A DNA stretch of 64,000 nucleotides from Neostapfia colusana (taxonomy: Eukaryota > Streptophyta > Magnoliopsida > Poales > Poaceae): the NCBI GenBank assembly GCA_030760725.1, contig JASWHV010000004.1:50249136-50313135 (forward strand), read 5' to 3'. The notes under the pieces were generated by a model. That model made no database searches and had not been told where the DNA came from. It worked only from the letters and a program-made list of their open reading frames with translations. How positions within the stretch are numbered: the first letter of the stretch is position 1; the number at the start of each line of letters is the position of its first letter. The position numbers and the translations under genes were made by a program. Shown here piece by piece: positions 11,778-21,933 of the stretch.

Positions 11778-13655
11778 TTCTATATTAAAAACCGCCTGCA
11801 ATAATTGCCTCTTAATAGGTCCGCTCTTCAGTTTCTTCTTCTTTTGCTCCAATGTAAATACTCAAACATGTATAGGTTCTACAAATTAAATCCAAACTCG
11901 ATGATTATTTTTCTATATTCTTAAAAAAGTAATATATACCAGATGTAACAAAAAGTTTAAAACTTATATAGTTAACATTGTTATGTCTTCAAAAAAATAG
12001 CATTAATTTATATGCACATATTATTCAGATTGTCATATCTCCTAAAAAATGGATCTTCCGTTGAAAGTCGTCTTTATGAACATATTGTCTTATTTATAGA
12101 CGTATGATTTTTTATTTTTTTAAAGCAATCCAACATGGTAAAATTCAAATTATCCTTTATTCTAATGAAAAGCATTCTTCAAATTTTGAACACACATTGA
12201 TTCAAACAATTTTGCAAAAATCTAAAAAAATCATAGAGGTTGGTATGATGACTAAAAAGTCCCATTGGAAAATGCACTCATAAAAATAATGTATTATGCA
12301 AGATATGAAAATGACAAATATCCTATTTATTTGTTTTCCATGTTCTGACCAATTTTAGCGGTTTTTCCAAATGAAATTTAATGGGCACCTGTAATACTAA
12401 ATCATATTATAAGAAATTAGAATTTGGGCTTTTACAATCCCCCTCATTTTAATCAAGGATATTAATTAATCATAAACTTAGTAAACTTGTTTCACAGGAG
12501 GTTCTATATTAAAAACCGCCTATGATAATTGCCTCTCCATCGGTCTGCTCTTCAGTTTCTTCTTCTTTTGCTTCATTTTTATTTAGATTCTAATGTAAAT
12601 ACTTAAACATGTATAGATTCTGAAAATTAAGTCTAAACTCGATAATTCTTTCTTCAAAAATTAATATATACCAGATGGAATAAAAAGTTTGAAACTTATA
12701 TTGGTAACATTGTTATGTTTCGGTAAATATAGCATTAATTTATATGCACATATTATTCAGATTGTCATATCTCCTAAAAAATGGATCTTCCACTAAAAGT
12801 CGATTTTTATGAACATATTGTCTTATTTACATGTATGAATTTCGTTATTTTTTAAGAAATCCAACATGGCAAAATTCAAATTATCCCTCATTCTAATGAA
12901 ATGCTCATATACATATGAGGCATTCTTCAAATTTTGAACACACATTTATTCAAACAAATTTGTAAAAATCTGAAAAAACATAGAGGTTGGTATGATGACT
13001 AAAAAGTCCCATTGAAAAATGCACTCACAAAATCAATGTATTATGCAAGATACAAAAATGACAAATATCCTATTTATTCGTTTTTCATGTTCTAACAAAT
13101 TTTAAAGGTTTTGCAAATGAAATTTAATAGGCACCTGTAATACCAAATTCATATTACAAGAAATTAGAATTTAGGCTTTTACAATCCCCTTATTTTGATC
13201 AAGGATATTAATTAATCGTAAACATAGTGAACTTGTTTCACCGGCGGTTCTATATTAAAAACCATCTGTGATAATTGCCTCTCCATAGGTCTGCTCTTCA
13301 GTTTCTTCTTCCTTTGTTTCATTTTTTATCTACATTCCAATGTAAATACCCAAATATGTACAGATTCTGCAAATTAAGTCCAAACTCGATGATTCTTTTT
13401 TCTATATTCTTCAAAAATTAATATATACCAGATGGAACAAAAAGTTTAAAACTTATATAGGTAACATTATTATGTTTTGGTAAATATAGCATTAAATTAT
13501 ATGCACATATTATTCAGATTGTCATATCTCCTAAAAAAATGGATCTCCACTGAAAGTTGGTTTGTATAAACATATTGTCTTATTTATACATGTATGAATT
13601 TTGTTATATTTTTAAAGCAATCAAACATGGCAAAATTCAAATTATCCATCATTCA
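11778..13655 (+). repeat. Three tandem units of about 0.72-0.75 kb in the CACTA interior
   Basis: Units begin with TTCTATATTAAAAACC(G/A)(C/T)CTG at 11778, 12502 and 13248, giving periods of 724 and 746 bases; the third is truncated near 13655. Each starts with a subterminal-type CCGCCTG motif and continues with AT-rich sequence sharing long matches (for example GATTGTCATATCTCCTAAAA). No coding potential was seen. A shorter relative is at about 7917-7975. Confidence 0.8.
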
Positions 13656-13726
13656 GTTATGACGCCTCGTCGATGGTGCTGCAACCGCTAGAATCTGAAA
13701 CACCTTTATAATAAGAAGTTGTCGCG

Positions 13727-13815
13727 CCCTTCCTCATATTCCTCGCAGCGCCCTTCCTCATTCTTCCTCGCAGCACCCTTCCTCATCTTCCTCATAGCGC
13801 CCTTCCATCTTCCTC
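13727..13815 (+). repeat. Short C/T-rich tandem repeat upstream of the exonuclease-like gene
   Basis: Four imperfect copies of GCGCCCTTCCTCAT(C/T)TTCCTC with a period of about 25-28 bases lie just before the ATG at 13829. They look like 5' leader sequence. A TATA-like TTTATAATAAG lies at about 13705. Confidence 0.65.
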
Positions 13816-13828
13816 GCTCTTCACAACC

Positions 13829-14722
13829 ATGGCGTCTACAGTATCCTCGTCTCGTCTCCCCTCTGGTGTTCTTGATCTCGAAAAATGCAAGCTGCCGTAG
13901 GTGGCGCTCCCGGAGTCAAGTGCTGGAGCCAAGCGGCAACCTTCTGGTGGCCCGCTGGAGAACCACCAGGGAGTCAAGCTACAAAATTCTGGTGGCCCGC
14001 TGGTGAACCACTCCCGATGGTCATCGTCTCTTGTCCCGGAAGCTCCACCAACACAGTTGGCAACCTATACCACAGAGGTCATGTTGAACGGCACCGTGAT
14101 CGATACCACTGTCACGTGCTCCGGCGCCGATGTCTAGTGCTTCCTTTTGCAGGTTCGCGGGAACAACCTAGAGCCGATCATCGTCGGCCTGGACACAGAG
14201 TGGTACGACGTAAAGAACCCGGACGGGTGCAAGTTGTAGAAGACGGCCGTCCTGCAGCTCTGTGTGGGCCGCCACTGCCTTGTCTTCCAGATCATTCACG
14301 TGGACTATGTCCCAGGGAGTGCCCTGAAAAACTTCTTCGCCTATCCGCACAACAGATTTTCCGGCGTCAGTATCAGTAGTGACGTAAAGCGGCTGCGCGA
14401 GGACTACGGCTTCGAGGTAGTAAATGTGGTTGAGCTCCGGACCTTGTCGTGAAGGTGCTGCACCGGTTGGAACTCATGTCGGTGTAACTCAAGACCCTAG
14501 CGCCCGAGGTGATGAATGTGCACATCGACAAGGCGAAGGACATCAAGTGTGATAAGTGGGATAAGGGGATCCTGTCGCCACAGCAGATGCAGTATGCTTG
14601 CATCGATGCGTTTGCCTCTTATGAGATTTGTGTGCTGCTGCTCTGCCGTCAGGCTTCCTTGCCAGCTCCGGTCAGGGAGCAGTGCCCCTCGCCGGCCAGG
14701 ATATGTCAGCACAGACTCCGAT
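13829..14722 (+). pseudogene. Captured Werner-type 3'-5' exonuclease gene, broken
   Basis: One frame from ATG 13829 gives MASTVSSSRLPSGVLDLEKC and then an exonuclease of the DEDDy class. The exo I motif is IIVGLDTEWYDV (about 14177-14212), exo II is SISSDVKRLRED (about 14370-14405), and exo III is QYACIDAFASYEI in another frame (about 14589-14627). All three acidic motifs survive, but the gene has TAG stops at about 13892, 14135-14137 and 14237-14239 and a frameshift between about 14450 and 14510. The family removes nucleotides from DNA or RNA 3' ends. The gene lies inside the CACTA element between the two transposase genes, so it is most simply a captured host gene. It is unlikely to be functional. 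Confidence 0.8.
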
Positions 14723-14965
14723 GATGCCAGGTATCATGGCTACAAATTACCAGTCCCACGCGGCAACGATTTGCGCATCATCGAGCACCCCAGCGGCTAC
14801 CTGATATGCCCAGTATGTCCCAACTTGAAGCGCAAATGGAAATGGGAAAACATCAACTCCATCCAACGTCATGTTGTGTAAGTTGGGCTCTCCAATTCTG
14901 AAATACATAGTGATAAGAAGGAGAGCTGGCACCGTCGAATGGCGAGGAACCATGGCTGGATGTGA
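14723..14965 (+). pseudogene. Continuation of the captured gene, cysteine/histidine-containing segment
   Basis: Directly after the exonuclease domain, a frame gives SDDARYHGYKLPVPRGNDL, then YLICPVCPNLKRKWKWENI and NSIQRHVV. A stop that could lie in a splice donor (GTGTAAGT) follows, then SNSEIHSDKKESWHRRMARN and GWM. The CPVC..H pattern recalls a small zinc-binding motif (XS-type zinc finger is one possibility), but I cannot assign it firmly. It may be the C-terminus of the same host protein. Confidence 0.4.
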
Positions 14966-15364
14966 TAACTCCTCGACGTGCTTTCATATTAGTTATTCTG
15001 TTCTGAACAATGTATGTGGACAATGTATGTGGACTGGATGTTTATGCAATACCCTTAGTAGCCTCTTCTAAAATACTTTCTCGGATTGATGTGCCCATAG
15101 TAACCCTACATTATTTTCCTCTTAACTATGATCCTGATGCAACATTTTCCTATTGTTTTTTCGCTGGTATAATTATTGGTATGCTCTATACAAGATTTAA
15201 AAAAGTAAAAACACTTGTATGTATGTTATCCTTGATGTGTCCCGTGTTACTCTGGTCTTGATGTTACCGTATGTTTGTTACCTATTACTCTTCTAACCAG
15301 GTGTTACTGTTCTTATTAATTCTAAACTTAGTAAACTTTTTCAAGGGCGGTTCTCTATTAAAAA
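14966..15364 (+). other. CACTA interior without recognisable gene
   Basis: AT-rich DNA with no convincing coding frame. Its right end (AAACTTAGTAAACTTTTTCA, about 15325) matches the junction sequence of the 0.73-kb tandem units and leads into another subterminal-type motif pair at 15345-15395. Confidence 0.5.
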
Positions 15365-15980
15365 CCGCCTACGATAATACATCTTCGCAGGCGGTGTTTA
15401 ATTCACCTTAGAGGAGGGAGGAAATTAAGTTCTCTACAGCTCTTCGTCCTCAGGCCGCTCGTCTCCCTATGTCAACAATGGAAATACGCGCTTTTATCTC
15501 GCCCGTATCTTCACCACCGGCTGAAATTAAGTTCTCCGCACCTCCTCCTCCTCAGGCCGCATGTTTCCCTTCCGTCCAACTCCAGCAGCTCTCTTTTTTT
15601 TTCACAGGCGGTTCTAAATTAAAAAACACCTGTGATAATACATCTTCCAGGCATTGTTTAATTCATCTATAAGGAGGGAGGAGGGTCTCGCACGCTGGTC
15701 GCACTTCTCCGCACCATCGTACCGGCCGAAATTAAGTTCTCCGCAGCTTTTCCTCCTCGGGCCGCTCGTCTCCCTTTGTCAACAATGGAAGACGCGCTTT
15801 TATCTCACCCGTCTCTTCACCACCATCCGCAATCAAGTTATTCGCACCTCCTCCTCCTCGGGCCACGCGTTTCTCTTCCGTCCAACTCCAGCCGCTCTCT
15901 CTTTGAACCCTTTAGCAATCGACCAACTCTAGTGCGACCGCCACCTGCGGTTCACTGTTCGCCATCACCGTTTCGTCGTC
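15365..15980 (+). repeat. Tandem duplication, period about 307 bases
   Basis: The string GTCAACAATGGAA occurs at 15471 and 15778, with matching flanks (GAAATTAAGTTCTC, CAGGCCGCTCGTCTCCC and CCGTCCAACTCCAGC) at the same spacing. Each unit also contains a subterminal-type motif near 15365 and 15605. The second unit leads directly into the SUMO-E2-like gene, so the duplicated sequence may be its captured promoter or leader. Confidence 0.75.
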
Positions 15981-16022
15981 GCCGTCACTACTCCCTCCTA
16001 TTGTACATCGTATTCGTCGTTC

Positions 16023-16884
16023 ATGGCTGGGAACTTTGTTAACAACTTGGCGCATGGCCGACTCAAGGAGGAGCGCTTGGCGTGGCGCAAGAACCACCCC
16101 CATGTATGTACATATGGCACACCAGTCACTTTGTAGTTTTACTTTTCTGTCTTGTTTGTTTTTTCTATTTTCAATTTCATGGTCCGCCATTTGCGTCACT
16201 TGTTGTCCATATTCTCTGCGTAGGGTTTCTCTACGAAGCCTGAGTCGGGAGACTTAATGAAGTGGTAGCGCATCGTCCCCGGTCAATAAGGGGTAAGTCA
16301 TGAAGAATAAGCACGATCCAGTATAACCATCGTCTCCTTATTAATGAATTTCCTTTGTAGACTGACTGGGAAGGTGGTTAATACCCACTAACAATCTCCT
16401 TCTCGAATTACTATCCCTTGGTACCTCCGAGATGCACCTTTCCACCTCGTTTCTTCCACCCGAATGTCCATCGCTCAAGATTTCTCTGCCTTGGGGTTCT
16501 TGATCAAGAGATTGTAGGATAGACTTATTTTGATCAAGTATTTATTAATTGTTGCCAAACTTATTTGAAGTAGTTTCTTATGTTGCTTAAATTGATATTT
16601 CGTAGGGGTGGTATCCTATTATTAATGTAAGAATTTTACTACTTGAAATTTAGCGTTTGCTTCATCAGCCAAATGTGCTCGATGTTGAAAATGATTGCTA
16701 TAATCTACTTATCAAGGTTAGTAACTTTGTGTTATTGAACAACCTAGGTTATATATCATTCCTTTTGACATTTGTCAATTTTAAAGAATGTCAATGTTAT
16801 TTTCAAGATCCAGAGGAATATAAGAGACGTGTTTGGGAGCAAGCTAGACGGTACAGTTTAGATGGATCGATGGGAGCTTCATAG
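16023..16884 (+). pseudogene. SCE1: Captured SUMO-conjugating enzyme E2 (SCE1/UBC9-like), broken, introns retained
   Basis: Five exons can be followed. Exon 1 (16023-16103) gives GRLKEERLAWRKNHPH, the UBC9 amino end, followed by GTATGT. Exon 2 is 16224-16292 (GFSTKPESGD). Exon 3 starts at 16361 (TDWEGG, then FHPNV and a cysteine in FLCLGVL at the catalytic-cysteine position). Exon 4 is 16606-16716 (GWYPIINVRILL and LLHQPNVLDVENDCYNLLIK). Exon 5 is 16807-16884 (DPEEYKRRVWEQA). Four in-frame stops are seen (two in exon 2, one each in exons 3 and 4), and the acceptor before exon 5 reads TTTTCAA instead of CAG. UBC9 carries SUMO from the activating enzyme to target proteins. Retained introns mean capture as genomic DNA, not as cDNA. 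It sits inside the CACTA element and is dead as a protein gene. Confidence 0.85.
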
Positions 16885-17212
16885 GAATACAAGTCTAAAA
16901 TGTATAGTTTTGATGGCACGCAATGTGTATAAACTATCAAATGTTAATGTTTATCTCTAAATTGCAATGTGATTGCGGTTCTATATGTTCATTGTGGCAA
17001 CGATGCACGTTTATTATCTCTGCGCGCGAAGTGGCAACGGACAAATATAATTTAAACATTTTTCACGGACGGTGTTTAACTAAGAGCCGCCTATGAAATT
17101 GCGCCTTTATTAGGCTGCTCAGGTGGTCATAAATTACAATTTACAAACCGCTTGCACTAATACATCTTCACAGGTCGTGTTTAACTAAGAGCCACTTGTG
17201 AAAATCTGCACC
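16885..17212 (+). repeat. CACTA interior with subterminal-type motifs
   Basis: No gene. From about 17060 there are repeated CACGGACGG, GTGTTTAACTAAGAGCC(G/A)C and CACAGGTCG motifs, degenerate relatives of the ACAGGCGG sites, immediately upstream of the TATA box at 17213. Their position suggests that TnpA binding sites overlap this promoter. Confidence 0.55.
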
Positions 17213-17579
17213 TATATAAGGCCGCTCGGTCTCCTCAAAAAAACCCTAACCCTAGAGATTTCACTTAGACGTCGTCAGGCTGTCAAAATTTTCCTTTGCC
17301 GCCATAACCGTCGCCGCTGAGCTTCGTCCTTGCCGTCCTTGCCACTGAGCTTTGTCGTCTTCGTCGTTGCCATCTATCTACGTCCACCTATTTCCTCCCT
17401 TCTCTCCCTCCTCCCTTCTCTGTACCCCGCGCTGCCTCCTTCCCTCCCCCTCCCCGTGCCTTCTCCCTCCTCTCCCTCGCCGCCGGCCGAGTGTCGTCCT
17501 CGCCCTTGCCGCCGCCTCCCTCCCCCGTTTTCTATCCCCCTCAAGCACCATCGCCGCTGCACCCACGCACCTTAATCCT
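17213..17579 (+). promoter_or_regulatory. Promoter and leader of the TnpA-like gene, interrupted by element A
   Basis: TATATAAG is at 17213-17220. It is followed by CTCGGTCTCCTC, then AAACCCTAACCCTAGAG and ATTTCACTTAGACGTCGTC, a leader homologous to that of the TNP2 gene at 11690-11737. A long C/T-rich stretch follows and is cut at 17580 by retrotransposon A. The same C/T-rich composition resumes at 42741 on the other side. The AAACCCTAACCCTAG string is a telo-box-type motif, common near plant transcription starts. Confidence 0.65.
17575..17579 (+). repeat. Target-site duplication of element A (left copy)
   Basis: ATCCT immediately precedes the LTR start TGTAACACC and is repeated at 42741-42745 after the LTR end GGGTGTGACA. 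Confidence 0.9.
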
Positions 17580-18546
17580 TGTAACACCCCAAAATTCTGT
17601 TAAGAGGGGAATTTAAAAAATTTTGGACGTACTGCATGTGGTGCAGAAATTCAAATTCAAATTGGAATTCAAATTCAAATCAAAACAGAAAAGAAATGGA
17701 AAAAAAGAAACCCCCCCGGCCAGTGGGCCGAAACCCACCAGCCGGCCCACCATACCCCCCCCCCCCCCGCGCCAGCCCCCAGTCGCGTGCCTCTCCCTCT
17801 CACTGACACGTGGGGCCCGCGTGTCATCCCCCACCTCTCGCTCGCGCCAACCGCCGGGACTCCTCCGCGAGCCCGAATCCAAAACACCCCGGAAACCCGC
17901 GTCCCCCAGCCGAATTCTGGTCCCGGACGACTCCGGCTCGATCCCAATAGACACACCGCCCTCCCTCGCCTATATAAGCGCTGGCATCGCCCGTTTTTTT
18001 CATCCTGATCGACTGTTTTTCCTCCCGGTGAGAACCAGAGCTTCTCCAGCCGTTTTCTCTCGATCCCTGCTCGGATTTTCCGATCTAACGTGCCGATCGT
18101 GTTCCACCGCCCCCGGGGAATCACGCAGGTGCAGAAAACTCGGTGGTTTGCGCTCTAGGCACAGCTCCGACGAGCACCATAGCGGTTCCACCTCGGACCT
18201 CGTCGCAGACCGTCTTCCAGGACCTCCGAGCTCAAGAAAAACCTCGAGGTGAGATCCCCGACCTCCCCTCTACCGATCTATGCCATGAAATCCTAGTTTT
18301 AGGAGGTATAGACGAAGATCCGATGTTCTCCGACGAGATCGCCGCCTCCCGCCGCCGCGCGCCGCCGGGCAGCGCGGGCTGGCTCCGGCTAGGGCGACGT
18401 GGCTGCTTGTGCGCCGTCTATTTTAAATCGCATGGTAGAATTAAAACCCGCGCGTACCGGTTCGGCGATCTAATCTGAGACGTCTGTTTTAAATTGGACG
18501 GTCCACATCAGCCCCGCGTTATAAAGGCCGGGATTCTTACGCGCTA
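17580..18546 (+). repeat. Element A 5' LTR, first part
   Basis: This part holds the start TGTAACACC, U3, TATATAAG at 17971-17978 and a GC-rich transcribed region with a consensus splice donor GAG|GTGAGA at 18249. The LTR is interrupted after CGCTA (18542-18546) by element B and resumes at 31049. Confidence 0.92.
18542..18546 (+). repeat. Target-site duplication of element B (left copy)
   Basis: CGCTA here and at 31044-31048. The uninterrupted right LTR of A has the corresponding ACACTACCCCCTGAGG at about 40274, supporting this as a simple 5-bp duplication. Confidence 0.92.
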
Positions 18547-21500
18547 TGTCACACCCGGTTTTTCCGAAGAAACAACCAAGTGACTATCACATGTATGCCA
18601 GGATCATTTTCTCATACATGTGATGACAAATAGTGAAGCATCATTTATTACAAGCCAGGTGTCGAATATAAATAAGTCTTACATCGCAAATGTCTCAATG
18701 GACACTAATGCTTCATCACAAGTAAATAAACTAGCAGCGGAATATTATTCTTTAGGGCTCCATCACAGGCGTTGCCCGGGGGTCTTCATGAACCTAAAAA
18801 CCTTCCTCGGGTCCAAAATCTTGGTCATTATACACCACCTCATTATCTTGACCTGAGCAGCAATATAAACCAACAAATATGCAAGGTTGAGTACCAATGG
18901 TACTCAGCAAGTGTGGGAAAATTATATCATGCATGGCTAGAACAAGGAGAGGTTGAACTCATGGTTAAAGCCCTACGCAATTAATACCTATCACCTTAGC
19001 TTATTAAGCACTTACATTACTACACAGGTGAAATGATCCCAATCTCCCATCCCATCATCATGATCCAATAACCATAACATCATTTCCAATGTTAAGCTCC
19101 CCGCTTAACTTCCAAAACCATCAATCCTCTAATCATGAATAAGTCCAGACCGCTCTTAACCGTGAGCACGGCTGTCAAGACAGTTTTGACTCTGCAGAGT
19201 TTGTACCACTGTACCCACAAGTAGTGATTTCATCCCCCGTTGCCGGGTGGACTAAAAGAACCTCCATTATGCCAGTGGCTACGATCCACATTCACACTTC
19301 CTAGGTGTGCGGCCAAGAGATCACTACGAAGCCTTTACAAAGGGATTCCCGACGAGCGTGGGCCCACTGAGATTTCACCCCTAACAGCATACAAGAGGCT
19401 CCAACCCCGCTGCAGTGGCCCCCTCTTGAGCCTTGCGGTTCATATGGTAGTCCAGCTGACACCTACTCCCCGCACCATCCAACACACCCATACTACGCCG
19501 GGGATACACCTAATTAATTGGCCAAGCTGCCCCATCTCAGCATGTGGTTGGCACTGTAAAGCCGGGTTACATGCTCCATGAACCGGTCCTTAGGATCCAG
19601 GCAAGTACTAAACACAAACCCAAGTCTCGTGCACCTAGCACACAACCAAAACATCCAACTTGCCTTGATCCCTATCTCTACATAACTCACAATAGCTCAT
19701 TCAAGAGTATGGTAAAATAACTGATGATCTCATATCCCAAATATCCCATTCTAAGCATGTCTAAGCATATGCATGTATATAAATGACTTGACAAAATAAA
19801 TCCCAACCCAAGGTTCAAGGAAACAAGGTAATGCAATTCTAGGGAAACTTCCTAGCATGGGTCTCATATTTCATTTGACAATGCAAATAATTCTATCTAC
19901 ACATCCTAGCATAGGATCAAAGTGGTCAAGGACACTTGCCTCCTTCTTGCTGCTCTTGAAATGGGTATTCCTGGTCTTGGAAATGAATAACTTGTTCTTG
20001 AACAGGTTCTACTTCATACCATCACACATAGCAAAAGAAAAACAACAATCCATAAGACATAATTCACACTTATACTTCATACAACCCACACATTCACATT
20101 TATGAAATTCATTCACCATTATATGTGTTGTGGTTACTTTATGTGTGTTAAGTTGTGGCTTGCATGCACTTTTAACCATGTATATATGATTCCTACTTTT
20201 GTGTCCACATTTATACTTGCATACAATGTGCCTTCACAATTTCTATCAACCCTAAACTGAATTCTTTGTATTTTAGAAACTCCATTTATCATTTACTAGT
20301 TGCTATATTTTCAGATTTATATTCCTATGCATAATTGTGTATTTTATTATTAAATTAGTAATACACATCACCTAAACAGATTAGGTTCTGGTCCTAAATA
20401 ATTAAATCATATTTTGACCATGGCTTATGATGTATACTATTTCATAATTATTTTCCCTATTTTTCTTTAACTATTCTTTACTTAAAAATGTGTCCCTATA
20501 CTAATAAATGTGAATAATAGATAAAACAGATTTATTTCAGCCCAAAAATATATTTTTATCTCACTCCAAAGTTTTCTAAGTACTGAGAAAGTTTTTAATA
20601 AATTTTGACAATTATGTTTGTCCCCCTTTTTAATTTTTAAACACTAGTTATATATTCAATTTTCTAAATTAAATACTAAACAGGGCTAAAAAGTAAACTC
20701 ACCCCATTACAGGGTCTATAATATTATTTTCATAATTTCCAGGGGTCTAGCTACACTTATCAGAGGTGTTTTTCTTAATTTCTATTAAGTCCAGTGGCTA
20801 AAACTGATTTTTAAATGAATTTACATGATTTTCTGAAGTTCCAGGGGCTAGATCTGAAGTTTCCGGGGCTAGCTCTCAATTCCAGAGAACCCCAGGGGGT
20901 AGCACGTAAGAATTCCAGTCTTTATAATGCGGGGCTGACGTGGTCCGTCCGATTTTAAACCGACGGCTGAGATTATAAGATCGAACCGGTACGCGGGGTT
21001 TTAAAGTCTACCGTGCGATTTAAAATAAACGGCGCACAAGCGGCCACGTCGCTCCGATCGAGCGCGGGCGGCGCTGCCGGCGGCGCACGGCGGCGGGAAG
21101 CGGCGATCTCGCCGGAAAGTTTCGGATCCTCGAGAATTCTGCCTAGAACTGTGATCTTATGGCCTAGATCGGTAGAGGGGAGGTCAGGGATCTCACCTCG
21201 GGGGTTTTCTCGAGCTCGGGGGTCCTGGAAAGTGATCGGCGGCGAGGTCCGAGGCAAAACCACGGCGAAGCTCGTCGGCGCTGGATTTACACCGTAAGTC
21301 TTCGGGTTTTCTGCACCTGCAAAGTTCCCCGGAGGCGGTGGATCAAGACCAGCGAGTTAGATCAGAGTTTCCGAGCTTAGATCGGCCAGAATTCACCGGC
21401 GAAGTCTCGGTGCTCACCGGAGTGAAAATCGGCGATCGCGTGAGGAAAACTGATCGGATCGGGGGTTTTTATAGCTGGGGGAGGGCGGTGGGTCTGTTGT

Positions 21501-21888
21501 GATCGAGTTGGAGTCCTCTGGGACCAGAATTCGGGCGAAGGGACGCGGTTTCCGGTCGGTTGCGATCGCGCGCGCTCGGGGGAAAAGTCCGGGGTCGCGG
21601 GGGCTCAGGGTTAGGGATGACAGGTGGGTCCCACCCGTCGGTGAGAGGCAGCGCGGCGCGCGCGGGGGCGGGCTGCGCGGGAGTAGCTGGGCCGGCTGGC
21701 GGGTTTCGGCCCACTGGCCGGTTTTTTTCCCGTTTTCCTTTTTCTTTTTCCATTTCTTTTCTGTTTTGAGTATACTTTGAATTCCAGTTTGAATTTGAAT
21801 TTTTGCAAAACATGCAACACGTCCAAAAATTTTTAAATTCCCCTCTAAACATGGTTAAGAGTTTTGAATCAAAATTTGGGGTGTTACA
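18547..21888 (-). repeat. Element B 3' LTR
   Basis: 3342 bases beginning TGTAACACCCC and ending GGGTGTGACA when read on the minus strand. TATAAAAA is at 21466-21473, and a splice-donor-like GAG|GTGAGA is at 21195-21197. U5 contains the hairpin-rich block (19145-19193 and beyond) described separately. Confidence 0.94.
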
Positions 21889-21903
21889 GCTCTACCCCCC
21901 TTA
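21889..21903 (-). promoter_or_regulatory. Element B polypurine tract
   Basis: On the minus strand TTTTAAGGGGGGTAGAGC abuts the 3' LTR. It is the priming site for plus-strand DNA synthesis and is the same as in element A at 39300. Confidence 0.88.
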
Positions 21904-21933
21904 AAAGAAATCTCGTCCTCGAGATTGGTGTTT

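Noticed and set aside
17238..17256. Telomere-like AAACCCTAACCCTAG
   Set aside because: Only two units, located just after a TATA box; a telo-box promoter motif is more likely than a telomere remnant.
18143..18478. 111-codon open frame in the A LTR, repeated at 39877-40212 and partly in B LTRs
   Set aside because: It lies in a GC-rich transcribed LTR region containing the splice donor; conservation follows from LTR relatedness and the frame differs at both ends between families.
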